DNA of 64,000 nucleotides. It comes from Clostridium weizhouense (lineage in GTDB: Bacteria; Bacillota; Clostridia; Clostridiales; Clostridiaceae). The stretch is taken from positions 124,001-188,000 of the forward strand of contig NZ_JAHXPT010000002.1 of the NCBI RefSeq assembly GCF_019431045.1, written 5' to 3'. The notes under the pieces were generated by a model. That model was not told where the DNA came from, did not search any database, and saw nothing but the letters and a program-made list of their open reading frames with translations. Below, piece by piece: positions 33,223 to 41,545 of this stretch (within the stretch, counting starts at the first letter, position 1; each line of letters opens with the position of its first letter). The translations under genes were made by a program, and so were the position numbers.

Positions 33223-34614
33223 CTACGCTTCTATTAAAAATGCTCTATAGCCTTTCATAGTTTCATATATATCTACTTTACTAGCTATTTCCCATGGTGC
33301 ATGCATATTTTGAAGTGCAACTCCACAATCTATAACTTCCATATTATATTGTGCTAAAATGTAAGCAATAGTTCCACCACCACCAACATCTACTTTTCCA
33401 AGTTCCGCTGTTTGTATTGATACATCATGTTTTTCCATTATGTTTCTAAGTTCTGCCATGTATTCTGCATTAGCATCATTACATCCTGATTTTCCTCTAG
33501 CACCAGTATATTTATTAAATACCATTCCTTTTCCAAAGAACGCTGAATTATTCTTTTCCATTACTGAAGGATAATTAGGATCAAAAGCTGCACTAACATC
33601 TGAAGATAACATTTTAGAATTGCTAAGACATCTTCTTAACTTAAGATCTGTTGTCCCTTCAACTTTATCCATAACTTCTGCAACAATATTTTCAAAAAAT
33701 CTTGATTGCATTCCAGTTGCTCCAATACTTCCAACCTCTTCTTTATCTACTAAAAGACAACAACAAGTTTTGTCGCATTCTTTCATATCAAACATAGCCA
33801 TTAGTGAAGTATATGAACATACTCTATCATCATGTCCATAAGCCATTACCATACTTCTATCCAAACCATAATCTCTAGCCTTTCCAGCGGGTACTATTTC
33901 TATCTCAGCAGATACAAAATCTTCTTCTTCAAAATCATACTTTTCTTTTAATATTTTTAAAATATTTTCTTTTACCTCATTTTTTTCTTTATCTTTTAAA
34001 GGCATACTTCCAACTAAAACATTTAAATCTTCACCTTCAACTACTTTATTTCCTTTTTTAGTTAATTGATCTCCTGATAGATGTACAAGTAAATCTGATA
34101 CCCCTACTACTGGATCATTTTCATCTTCACCGATGCAAATATTAATTACAGTTCCATCTTTCTTTACTACTACTCCATGTAACGCTAATGGTAAAGTAAC
34201 CCATTGATATTTTTTAATTCCACCATAATAATGTGTATCAAGTAATACAAGTTCAGTATCTTCATAAAGTGGATTTTGTTTAGCATCTAATCTTGGAGAA
34301 TCTATATGTGCTCCTAAAATTTTAAGACCTTTTTCCATCGACTCTTTTCCAATAATAAATAATGCAATAGTTTTTCCTTTGTTATTTGCATATACTTTAT
34401 CTCCAGCTTTTAAACTTTCCCCATTTTTAATTATGTCTTCTATATCTTTATATCCGTTAAGTTCTGCCATTTTAATAGCTTCTTTAACACATTCTCTTTC
34501 TGTTTTACAAGTTGACATAAAATTTTTATAACCTTCGCAAAAATCAAATATTTTTTCTATTCCTTTTTCATCATATTTGTTCCATGCATTTTTTATTTTT
34601 TTTTCTGTTTTCAT
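33223..34614 (-). CDS. M18-family aminopeptidase
   Basis: 463 residues. The zinc ligands are recognisable: GAHIDSPRLD, the central DKEEVGSIGATGM (catalytic Glu), DVSAAFDP and the C-terminal MHAPWEIAS. These match the M18 dinuclear zinc aminopeptidases (aspartyl-aminopeptidase/Lap4 group), tetrahedral cytosolic enzymes. The ATG at 34614 follows GAGG at the right distance. It is on the same strand as hprK, but a MITE-like element lies between them. Confidence 0.92.
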   Translation of the reverse strand: MKTEKKIKNAWNKYDEKGIEKIFDFCEGYKNFMSTCKTERECVKEAIKMAELNGYKDIEDIIKNGESLKAGDKVYANNKGKTIALFIIGKESMEKGLKILGAHIDSPRLDAKQNPLYEDTELVLLDTHYYGGIKKYQWVTLPLALHGVVVKKDGTVINICIGEDENDPVVGVSDLLVHLSGDQLTKKGNKVVEGEDLNVLVGSMPLKDKEKNEVKENILKILKEKYDFEEEDFVSAEIEIVPAGKARDYGLDRSMVMAYGHDDRVCSYTSLMAMFDMKECDKTCCCLLVDKEEVGSIGATGMQSRFFENIVAEVMDKVEGTTDLKLRRCLSNSKMLSSDVSAAFDPNYPSVMEKNNSAFFGKGMVFNKYTGARGKSGCNDANAEYMAELRNIMEKHDVSIQTAELGKVDVGGGGTIAYILAQYNMEVIDCGVALQNMHAPWEIASKVDIYETMKGYRAFLIEA

Positions 34615-34641
34615 TTTAATCCTCATTCCTTTTTTATTATA

Positions 34642-34803
34642 TTAGGCACATTAAATAAAATAATGGACCAAAAAGACTTTATATATTCTATGTAAAACAA
34701 GTACGCAAATTCAGTTAATAACAAACTATTAGCTAAATTTGCTTACACAGTATAACACAAAATATATAAGCATACTTGGTCTATTATTTTTTAATGTGCC
34801 TTA
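34642..34803. repeat. MITE-like element, best long copy (family A copy 5)
   Basis: About 160 bp, TTAGGCACATTAAATAAAAT at one end and ATTTTTTAATGTGCCTTA at the other, with TTA on both sides as a 3-bp direct repeat. The core GCAAATTCAG / CTAAATTTGC palindrome and the ACACAGTATAACACAAAATA segment match copy 1. Its last bases form the stop codon of hprK. Confidence 0.88.
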
Positions 34804-35715
34804 TTGCTCATCATTTACAGAATTCATTCTTGTTTCTATTATATCTACTGGAGTAATCTTTGACATTAATGAATATCTATAATTTACAGCAGCAGCTTCT
34901 ATAATAACAGCGATATTTCTTCCTGGTCTTACCGGAACAGTTAATTTTCTTACTTTTACCCCAAGTATATCCATACATTCATTATCAATACCTAGTCTAT
35001 CATAATCATTATCATTTTTCCAATGTTCAAAATGCATTATTAAATTAATTTCTTTTTCTTGCAACACTGAACTCAGTCCATATAATTGAGTAATATCAAT
35101 AATACCTATTCCTCTAACCTCTAACATACCTATTGTTATTTTAGGAGACCTTCCTATTAATGTTCCATCTGTTTCTCTTATATCAACAGCATCATCTGTT
35201 ACAAGTCTATGTCCCCTTTTTATAAGTTCTAATGCAGTTTCACTTTTACCTATACCACTTTCTCCGGTTATTAATATTCCGATACCTGAAACATCTACCA
35301 AAACCCCATGAAGTCTTGTTTCTGGTGCAAGCTTATCAGCTAAATATATTGTTGTTTTACTTATAAATTTTGTTGTAACCAATTTAGTTCTTAAAACCCA
35401 TACATTATTTTTTTTAGCTTCTTTTATAAATTCTTTATGTGGTTCAAGACCTCTAGTTATAACTAGACAATTTATATTAAAACTAAAATATTTTTTTACC
35501 CTCTTTTTTCTTAATTCAATTTGCATATCCTCTAAAAAGCTCCATTCAGCTTTTCCTATAACCTGAATTCTTTCTGGTGCAAAATAATTATAAAAGCCTG
35601 CTAGCTGTAATCCTGGCCTGTTTATATCGTTTACCGTAATATCTATATCATCTTTTCCTTCAACTAATACTTCTAAATCAAAATCATTTATTAGTTTTTT
35701 TACTGAAACCGCCAC
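34801..35715 (-). CDS. hprK: HPr kinase/phosphorylase
   Basis: 304 residues with a GTG start after AAAGGATGATG. The P-loop is GESGIGKSETALELIKRGH, and LVTDDAVDI supplies the catalytic Asp; EVRGIGIIDI is the family signature. It phosphorylates Ser46 of HPr and removes the phosphate, linking sugar supply to CcpA-type catabolite control. The TAA stop is supplied by the end of a MITE-like element. It follows a DUF896 gene. Confidence 0.96.
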   Translation of the reverse strand: MAVSVKKLINDFDLEVLVEGKDDIDITVNDINRPGLQLAGFYNYFAPERIQVIGKAEWSFLEDMQIELRKKRVKKYFSFNINCLVITRGLEPHKEFIKEAKKNNVWVLRTKLVTTKFISKTTIYLADKLAPETRLHGVLVDVSGIGILITGESGIGKSETALELIKRGHRLVTDDAVDIRETDGTLIGRSPKITIGMLEVRGIGIIDITQLYGLSSVLQEKEINLIMHFEHWKNDNDYDRLGIDNECMDILGVKVRKLTVPVRPGRNIAVIIEAAAVNYRYSLMSKITPVDIIETRMNSVNDEQ

Positions 35716-35734
35716 TCTTCATCATCCTTTTTCT

Positions 35735-35905
35735 CTATTTTTTCGGTTCTATTCCCTCTAATTGAACCCTAAAATTCCTCTTTACATTATCTATATATCT
35801 TCTTCTTAATTTTTGTTGTAATTCTTTTTCTTGTGCATTTAAGCCTTCTTCTTTACTCTTTTTATATAATGAATTTATTTCCTCTATTACTTCCTCTATT
35901 TTCAT
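35735..35905 (-). CDS. DUF896-family small protein (YnzC-like)
   Basis: About 56 residues from the ATG at 35905: MKIEEVIEEINSLYKKSKEEGLNAQEKELQQKLRRRYIDNVKRN. The helical hairpin with E.ELQQKLR..YID..K.N is diagnostic of the YnzC group (the B. subtilis paralogue is SOS-linked). The frame stays open upstream; an ATG at 35932 is possible but has no spaced ribosome site. Function unknown. Confidence 0.8.
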   Translation of the reverse strand: MKIEEVIEEINSLYKKSKEEGLNAQEKELQQKLRRRYIDNVKRNFRVQLEGIEPKK

Positions 35906-36217
35906 ATGTTCTATATTCACTCTAGCATACATCCTTTCTTTTTCTATAAGAATAATTTTACCTATTTTTAAAAATATAATCAACCTAAAAAAGTTTAACA
36001 TTTTTATTTAGATTTATTTCTACATTTAAGTACTTTTTAAACCATGTTTCAATTTATTTAATAAATATACATTTTCTTTCTTTTTATTCATATTAATTAC
36101 TTTAAAGCATTTTTACATTTTATATATTTTATTCAAATTTATTACTTTTTTGGAATTTTATTAACAATTATTATATAATTTTGATGCTTAATGTCGGTAA
36201 TTGTATTTCGAAATCTT

Positions 36218-36246
36218 TTTACAAAACCCCTCATATTGTTTATAAT
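36218..36246 (+). promoter_or_regulatory. promoter of the Spo0E-like gene
   Basis: TTTACA, 17 bases, TATAAT, followed by a leader of about 120 bases. I see nothing further in the gap 36002-36373. Confidence 0.6.
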
Positions 36247-36373
36247 TAACTTAAAGTATATAACTAAATAATCCTAAAAAGGTAATATTTTACAGTTAAT
36301 TGTCGTACAGTTTATTGTTTAAGTTATAAGCAAGACTATTTATAAAAATAGTAATTTATAAGGGGTGATATAA

Positions 36374-36589
36374 TTGAAAAAAAGAAAGTTAACTAGCCTT
36401 GAAAAGAAAATTGTTATTAGAAAAAAGATTTTAAACTTATTTCTATTATGGTTTTCTCCAACAAATAGTATCATGGTTTTTTTATCTAAAAATTTAGACA
36501 AGCATATTGCAAAATATCAAAAGATTTTATCCTTACAACATAACAAAAAGAAATGTACATTAAATTCATCTAAATATGCAGTTGCATAA
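36374..36589 (+). CDS. Spo0E-like aspartyl-phosphate phosphatase
   Basis: 71 residues, TTG start after AAGGGGTG. After a basic start, EKKIVIRKKILNLFLLW forms helix 1. SPTNSIMVFLSKNLDKHIAKYQKIL is helix 2, with S-K-N-L-D in the place of the S-Q-E-L-D signature. The two-helix hairpin and the phase of the motif fit Spo0E, which removes phosphate from Spo0A. The Gln and Glu of the motif are changed to Lys and Asn, so activity is uncertain. Single-gene unit next to 6S RNA. Confidence 0.65.
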   Translation: MKKRKLTSLEKKIVIRKKILNLFLLWFSPTNSIMVFLSKNLDKHIAKYQKILSLQHNKKKCTLNSSKYAVA

Positions 36590-36675
36590 TTATTTAGTAT
36601 ATTTTATTACTTATTCTCTTTAATAATTTAAACTTATATAGTACTTAATTATAGCTTATTACTATAAACAAGAAC

Positions 36676-36897
36676 AAAAAAACACCTCAAATGAGGTGTT
36701 TAATACATAATAATAGTTCCCAACATGCCGTTTGCTTATATATTCATACCTGCCTCTCGCAGGTGGGTTAAGTTCAACTTACTTTTGCCTTCTTCTGATA
36801 TAAATAAAGCCTGACAGCCATAAGCATATCACAAATCCCGAAAATATAATGTAGGTTGAATATAGTAAGCTAGGCGAACACCTTAGGAAAACTATAA
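36676..36897 (-). ncRNA. ssrS: 6S RNA
   Basis: A minus-strand RNA of about 220 bases. The closing stem pairs TTTTCCTAAGGTGTTCGCC at the 5' side with GGCATGTTGGGAA near the 3' side, the same TGTTCGC/GGCAT pairing seen at the ends of E. coli 6S RNA. A largely unpaired centre carries AT-rich bulges and a GCCTGACAGCC-type hairpin. It ends in an intrinsic terminator, ACACCTCA / TGAGGTGT plus seven T (36676-36702). Not protein coding. It would sequester the sigma-70-type RNA polymerase in stationary phase. Confidence 0.85.
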
Positions 36898-36901
36898 CTT
36901 T

Positions 36902-36929
36902 ATTATATCATAAGATTTATTTTATTCAA
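36902..36929 (-). promoter_or_regulatory. promoter of the 6S RNA gene
   Basis: Minus strand TTGAAT, 16 bases, TATAAT, placing the transcript start close to 36896. Confidence 0.65.
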
Positions 36930-36953
36930 TAGTATTTCTTGTTCTTTAAATTA

Positions 36954-37349
36954 TTATTCATAATCATTTAGTATATCTTCTAATTCTATTTCATTTTCAT
37001 CTGATGCAAATACTGCTATAAATTTTAAATATCCATAATTGCCTATTTCGTTTTCAGCGTATTTATATTTCCCTTCAACCTCCAATTCTTCTACTAAATC
37101 TTCTATTATTCCTTCAACATTATCCATTGCAATATCTTTTAAATAAGGAACATAAAATTCACTATACCATTCTTCGCTTTCAACCTCAAAATCACTTTCT
37201 TCTTTTGCATAGCTTTCAGCAGCTTGTATTTCTTCTTTATCAAAATCATAAAAGAATTTAATTACTACATAATTATCACTTTGTTTTATTTCTTCAATTT
37301 CAGATAAACCATTTTCCTCTAAATAATCTATTATTTCTGAAGTTTTCAT
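36954..37349 (-). CDS. acidic small protein, function unknown
   Basis: 131 residues from the ATG at 37349, eight bases after AGGAGAG; a GTG three codons earlier is too close to that site. Very acidic (many E and D), with KTSEIIDYLEENGL at the start and an aromatic EEWYSEFYVPYLKD segment. It follows the DUF1292 gene by 13 bases and is probably co-transcribed. No family recognised. Confidence 0.65.
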   Translation of the reverse strand: MKTSEIIDYLEENGLSEIEEIKQSDNYVVIKFFYDFDKEEIQAAESYAKEESDFEVESEEWYSEFYVPYLKDIAMDNVEGIIEDLVEELEVEGKYKYAENEIGNYGYLKFIAVFASDENEIELEDILNDYE

Positions 37350-37362
37350 AATATACACTCTC

Positions 37363-37614
37363 CTAGTATAATAATTTTTTATATTCTTTTTTTACAGCTT
37401 CAAATTCTTTATCATCTTCCACAAGATTTAATTCTTCATTACCATCTTCATTCTTATCTATTCTAAATGCAAAAATATCACTTTCTTCTTCATTATTATC
37501 TAATGGTGATAATAATAAGTACTCTTGTTTTTCTAAAAATATTCTTGCTATAGCTTCAAAATCAACTTTATTTCCTTCTTCATCTTTAAATGACATTATT
37601 TTTTTTTCTTCCAT
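37363..37614 (-). CDS. DUF1292-family protein
   Basis: 83 residues from the ATG at 37614 (AGAGGTG site). [34 protein letters not shown] and [36 protein letters not shown] are the standard two blocks of DUF1292, small Firmicutes proteins of unknown function often near alaS and the yqgF/ruvX gene. Here the usual neighbours are absent. Confidence 0.85.
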   Translation of the reverse strand: MEEKKIMSFKDEEGNKVDFEAIARIFLEKQEYLLLSPLDNNEEESDIFAFRIDKNEDGNEELNLVEDDKEFEAVKKEYKKLLY

Positions 37615-37728
37615 ATTGTTCACCTCTTAATTTATTATAAAAAATTTCAAATCAGTATATATTCTATACAATACTACAGATATCATCAACTAGTAATTTT
37701 AAATAAAAAAATAAATATTTTAAATTAC

Positions 37729-37805
37729 TCACATAAAATAATACAATATATCAAATAAAAGGATATATTGATCTATTCTTTTTTGATTATAACTAATATG
37801 CCCTA
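37729..37805. repeat. MITE-like element, degenerate short form (family A copy 6)
   Basis: CACATAAAATAATACAATA and GATCTATTCTTTTTTGATTA with ATATGCCCTAA at the end: the same arms as the 16.2-kb short copy, with more drift. It lies between the DUF1292 gene and the end of helD. Confidence 0.55.
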
Positions 37806-37888
37806 ATAACTTAAATAGCTTAATAAATAATAATTAACTTCCTGATTATTTATTATTATATGCTATTTATGCATTTTATGAATATATT

Positions 37889-40174
37889 TTAGCAATTTTC
37901 TATTATCAATTCCGTTAAATTATTTATTTTTAAAATGTATTCATAATGAAGAGCTCTTGTTAACATAACATATAATAATCGTTCCTCTAAAATTTCTTTT
38001 TTATATTTATTTTTACTTGGATCATAAATTATAGTACAATCAAATTCTAATCCTTTTGTTAAATATGATGGAATTATAACATTATCTTCTATAAAATTAT
38101 TTTCTTTTCCCTTTATTCGTTGAAATTTATATATACTTTTTCTTTTTAAAAGTTTTTCAACTTTTTCTGCTTCTTTTGCATCTTTAGTTATTATTGCGAC
38201 ACTTGTTTTTCCTAATTCTCTAATTTTGCTAATTATTTCATCAATATTTTTATAAATTCCCTTTTCTTCTTCTACTTGAATAATCTTAGGTTCTTCTCCA
38301 TGACGTAACACTGGTTTTGCATTTTTAAGGCCTAAATTTTGTGCTTCTAAAGCTTCTTTTGCAAAATCAATTATTTCTACAGTTGATCTATAACTTTGTG
38401 TTAATTGTACATAAGTTGCTTCACTTTTAAAAAGTTTTTGAGTTATATCTTCCCAAACTCTTAAACCTTTATAATAATAGATACCTTGAGCTAAGTCTCC
38501 AACTAAAGTTAATGAATTACCCTTAGCAAATGAATTTACCAAATAAACTTGAAATGGGCTATAGTCTTGAGCTTCATCAACTACTATATGCTTAAATTTT
38601 TCCTTTTCCTCAATTCCTTCTAATAGATTTCTTATATATAACAATGGCGCTAAGTCATCTTCATCTACTAAACCATTTTCATAATTTTTTAAAAATTCTT
38701 CTTTCATAAAATCTATTAATTCTTGTGAAATATCTTTTGAAGCTATCATATTAAAGATCTCATCTGTAAAAAAATTATAATAAATATGATTAACTCCTAT
38801 CCCTTTCCAATGTTTAAAATAATCATTAAATTGCTTTTTAGAATTTTTTAATACATTATTCTTTATTTCATCTCTTTTATTGTACTCATTAATTAATAAC
38901 TTTCTTCTTTCTTCTATATCTTCACAATTTATTTTAATATCTTTTATATTTTTTTCCCACTTATTATCAATTGAATACACTAAAAGTTCAATTTTTTCTT
39001 TTAATTTTAAAGATAAATATCTCTTAATTTCATCTTTCCTTTTATTTATTGGATATGATTTTAAATCTTTTAAATATAGCTTTATTATTTCTTTTTTATC
39101 AAAAAGAATGTAATCATATATTTTTATATCCTGTATTTCCCGGGCACTACTATCTACTAATGCTATATATTTATCTATCATTTCTTTAAATACCATTGAC
39201 CCTCTAAATTTAGCAGAGTCAATAATAAGATTCTTTTTAACCAAATCCTCTTCTTCCATTATATTTTTTAATTTATCATCTTTATTATATATCTTAGCTT
39301 TCAGCTTAAATTTAGATTTAACTAACTCCTCAAATGTGCTTTGTTTTACTTCCTCAGCTCCTAAATTAGGTAAAATTTCTGATATATAATCTAAAAATAA
39401 TTTATTAGGTGCTAATACAAGAATTTCTTGACCAATCATGTTTTCTTTATATCTATAAATTAAATATGCTAATCTATGAAGCGCTATTGTTGTTTTTCCT
39501 GAACCTGCTGATCCTTGAACTATTATAGGAAAAGTTCTCGGCCATCTTATAATTTCATTTTGCTCTTTTTGAATTGTTGCAACAACTTCTTTTAATTTTT
39601 TTCCTCTACTTTCTTCTAGATTAATTTTTAGAAATTCATCAACTAACTCTGTTCCTTCTTCTCCATTTATCATCAATTCATTTAATCCGTCATCAAATAT
39701 ATCTTTAATTTCTCCATCTTCAAATAAAAACTTTCTCTTTAGCGAAAGTGTTCCATCAATAACTCCTATAGGTGCTTTATAATAAGCCTCTCCACCAGTA
39801 CCACTATAATATAAATCAGCAACAGGTGCTCTCCAATCGACAACTACCTCTTCGCCTCTTATATTATTAGTAATACCTTTTTTCCCTATATATATGTTCT
39901 CTTCTAATCCTCTTTTTTCTCTAAAATCAACTCTTCCGAAATATGGGGAAAGTAAAGCTTCTTCATATCCCTCTATATCTTTCTTTAATACATCAGATAT
40001 TTTTTCAGTAGTTTCTTTTTCTTCATTATAATTTCCTTTAGATTCTTTAGCTAGAAATTTAACTTTATTCTCAATCTTTTCTCTATTACTTTTTTTCTCA
40101 TCTAACTCTTCTAATATTAGTTTTCTTTTTTCTTCTAATATTTTTTTCTCTTCATATAAAATTTCATCTATCAT
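37889..40174 (-). CDS. helD: RNA polymerase recycling motor ATPase HelD
   Basis: 761 residues. An N-terminal coiled-coil arm (residues 1-80) precedes the HelD-specific block SPYFGRVDFREKRGLEENIYIGKKGI and VDWRAPVADLYYSG. The UvrD-like motor has Walker A GSAGSGKTTIALHRLAYL, Walker B VVDEAQDYSPFQVYL, and motifs VGDLAQGIYYYKGL, LTQSYRSTVEI and TRALHYEY. HelD releases stalled RNA polymerase from DNA. ATG after AGAGGT. Single-gene unit between two MITE-like elements. Confidence 0.93.
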   Translation of the reverse strand: MIDEILYEEKKILEEKRKLILEELDEKKSNREKIENKVKFLAKESKGNYNEEKETTEKISDVLKKDIEGYEEALLSPYFGRVDFREKRGLEENIYIGKKGITNNIRGEEVVVDWRAPVADLYYSGTGGEAYYKAPIGVIDGTLSLKRKFLFEDGEIKDIFDDGLNELMINGEEGTELVDEFLKINLEESRGKKLKEVVATIQKEQNEIIRWPRTFPIIVQGSAGSGKTTIALHRLAYLIYRYKENMIGQEILVLAPNKLFLDYISEILPNLGAEEVKQSTFEELVKSKFKLKAKIYNKDDKLKNIMEEEDLVKKNLIIDSAKFRGSMVFKEMIDKYIALVDSSAREIQDIKIYDYILFDKKEIIKLYLKDLKSYPINKRKDEIKRYLSLKLKEKIELLVYSIDNKWEKNIKDIKINCEDIEERRKLLINEYNKRDEIKNNVLKNSKKQFNDYFKHWKGIGVNHIYYNFFTDEIFNMIASKDISQELIDFMKEEFLKNYENGLVDEDDLAPLLYIRNLLEGIEEKEKFKHIVVDEAQDYSPFQVYLVNSFAKGNSLTLVGDLAQGIYYYKGLRVWEDITQKLFKSEATYVQLTQSYRSTVEIIDFAKEALEAQNLGLKNAKPVLRHGEEPKIIQVEEEKGIYKNIDEIISKIRELGKTSVAIITKDAKEAEKVEKLLKRKSIYKFQRIKGKENNFIEDNVIIPSYLTKGLEFDCTIIYDPSKNKYKKEILEERLLYVMLTRALHYEYILKINNLTELIIENC

Positions 40175-40205
40175 TATAATACCTCTTAGCCAAATTTAAT
40201 AAATT

Positions 40206-40274
40206 TACATAATAAAAGAAAATAATAGTTAAAATACACACATATTAATCTATCATTTATTTCCATGTGCCTAA
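40206..40274. repeat. MITE-like element, short form (family A copy 7)
   Basis: One end is eroded (TACATAATAAAAGAAAATAATAG); the other is TCTATCATTTATTTCCATGTGCCTAA. It lies about 30 bases upstream of the helD start. The rest of the gap to 40571 holds one hairpin and nothing else I can identify. Confidence 0.6.
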
Positions 40275-40488
40275 AGACAATATTTTCTTATCCATAATTT
40301 ACTCTATCAATTATATCCTAATATTACATAATTGATAATAGTAAATTATTTTAAAATTGTAAAAAGAAAACCACTACATAATGTTTTAATTGACGTTAGG
40401 AATGGAGAATTACGGTATAAATCTCTATCACTAAATTCTTCCAATATTTCATACTTGTAGAATTCTACAATTTCTATGCAACAAAAAA

Positions 40489-40513
40489 GAACCTCTATTT
40501 AATTTAGAAGTTC
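40489..40513 (-). terminator. terminator after the ECF S-component gene
   Basis: GAAC.TCT and AGA.GTTC around an AT loop; on the minus strand it is followed by a T run. Confidence 0.6.
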
Positions 40514-40571
40514 CTTTTTATCTTAAGTAATCCAGAATAATATATTTGTTATTATATGTTTCAAACACAAT

Positions 40572-41117
40572 TTAAATCTTCGCTTGAATTTTTTCTTTAT
40601 CTAAAAAATTTCCAAATACATGATATATATCTGTTTTTCTTGATTTAGACATAGCTTTCATTAATACATATGCAATTCCACTATCCACACAATGATGAAG
40701 TATTGATCCTAGTGCTGTAACTATTAACATTTGATAAATGTTTAATCCTATAAACGGAATTACAACTAACATTTCTGCTAATCCATGGATAGGTGCTGTA
40801 ATCGCTGCTGCTTTAATGTAACTTTTATTTCTAATGATAATTTTTGCCCCAATATATCCAACCAAAATATGAGTTGCTGCTCTAAGAACTACAGGCATTG
40901 GCATTCCTGAAAGTAAAAATCCTATTGTAGAGCCAACCCCAACTACAACAGCTACTGCTGGTGAAATTAACATTGAAAGCATCATAGGCACATGTGCAGC
41001 CAATGTTGCTGTAAATGGTGGAATTACTATTTTTAAAAATCCAAATTGTATTGGTATCATTATTGCTAATGCAGTTAACAGTGATGCATATACCATTTGT
41101 TTAATCTTATTATTCAT
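40572..41117 (-). CDS. ECF transporter S-component, substrate unknown
   Basis: 181 residues, six membrane helices. The start MNNKIKQMVYASLLTALAIMIPI carries the A-x-x-x-A type helix 1 used by S-components to dock on EcfT. VPMMLSMLISPAVAVVVGVGSTIGFLLSG and the alanine-rich middle resemble niacin- or coenzyme-precursor carriers such as NiaX. No vitamin riboswitch precedes it, so the ligand stays open. It must share the EcfAAT module encoded elsewhere. Confidence 0.75.
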   Translation of the reverse strand: MNNKIKQMVYASLLTALAIMIPIQFGFLKIVIPPFTATLAAHVPMMLSMLISPAVAVVVGVGSTIGFLLSGMPMPVVLRAATHILVGYIGAKIIIRNKSYIKAAAITAPIHGLAEMLVVIPFIGLNIYQMLIVTALGSILHHCVDSGIAYVLMKAMSKSRKTDIYHVFGNFLDKEKIQAKI

Positions 41118-41370
41118 AATATAGTCCCCCTTTTATACTAATGTATATACACTAGTATAACATTGCACTTTGCTTATGTAAACTTTATTTTTTTAAATTT
41201 CAATATATATAATCTTAGCTTTCTTTATATTTTTAAAAATTCTAAAATCTCTTTATGCATAAAAAAATTGCTAAGCTACTGCAAAGCATCGATTTTTTAG
41301 CCATGCACCTTTTTCAACATAGTGTAGAAATAATGATGCAGGATATGATTATTTTTTTATTCTTTAGGTA

Positions 41371-41448
41371 GTACTTATCATGCCTCTAAAACAAAATATT
41401 CTAAAATTTATATACAGATTATTTGGTAATATAATTTCCTAAAAATAA
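41371..41448 (-). repeat. intergenic repeat family C, copy 2
   Basis: GTACTTATCATGCCTCTAAA, ATATACAGATTATTTGGTAA and AATTTCCTAAAAATAAAAAAA align with copy 1 at 25985-26064. As there, it begins on the minus strand directly after the T-tract of a terminator. Confidence 0.6.
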
Positions 41449-41495
41449 AAAAACTATCCAAAACATATTTATTGTATTTAGATAGTTCCTCTTTT
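41446..41495 (-). terminator. terminator of the met operon
   Basis: GAACTATC / GATAGTT stem around an AT-rich loop, followed on the minus strand by seven T. It lies about 50 bases after the metH stop. Confidence 0.75.
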
Positions 41496-41545
41496 TTTTA
41501 TCTATATCTTGATATTATAGTATAAGCACAAATTGGCATTGTAAT

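Noticed and set aside
36676..36897. 6S RNA region considered as SRP RNA, tmRNA or a riboswitch
   Set aside because: It lacks the SRP GGAA/GCAGC hairpin, has no tRNA-like ends, and the gene downstream on its strand begins only after its own terminator; the end pairing fits 6S RNA best.
41250..41340. Inverted repeats around GCTAAGC and GCAAAGC upstream of the ECF gene as a vitamin riboswitch
   Set aside because: I could not match them to any TPP, FMN, folate, PreQ1 or NiCo core sequence.
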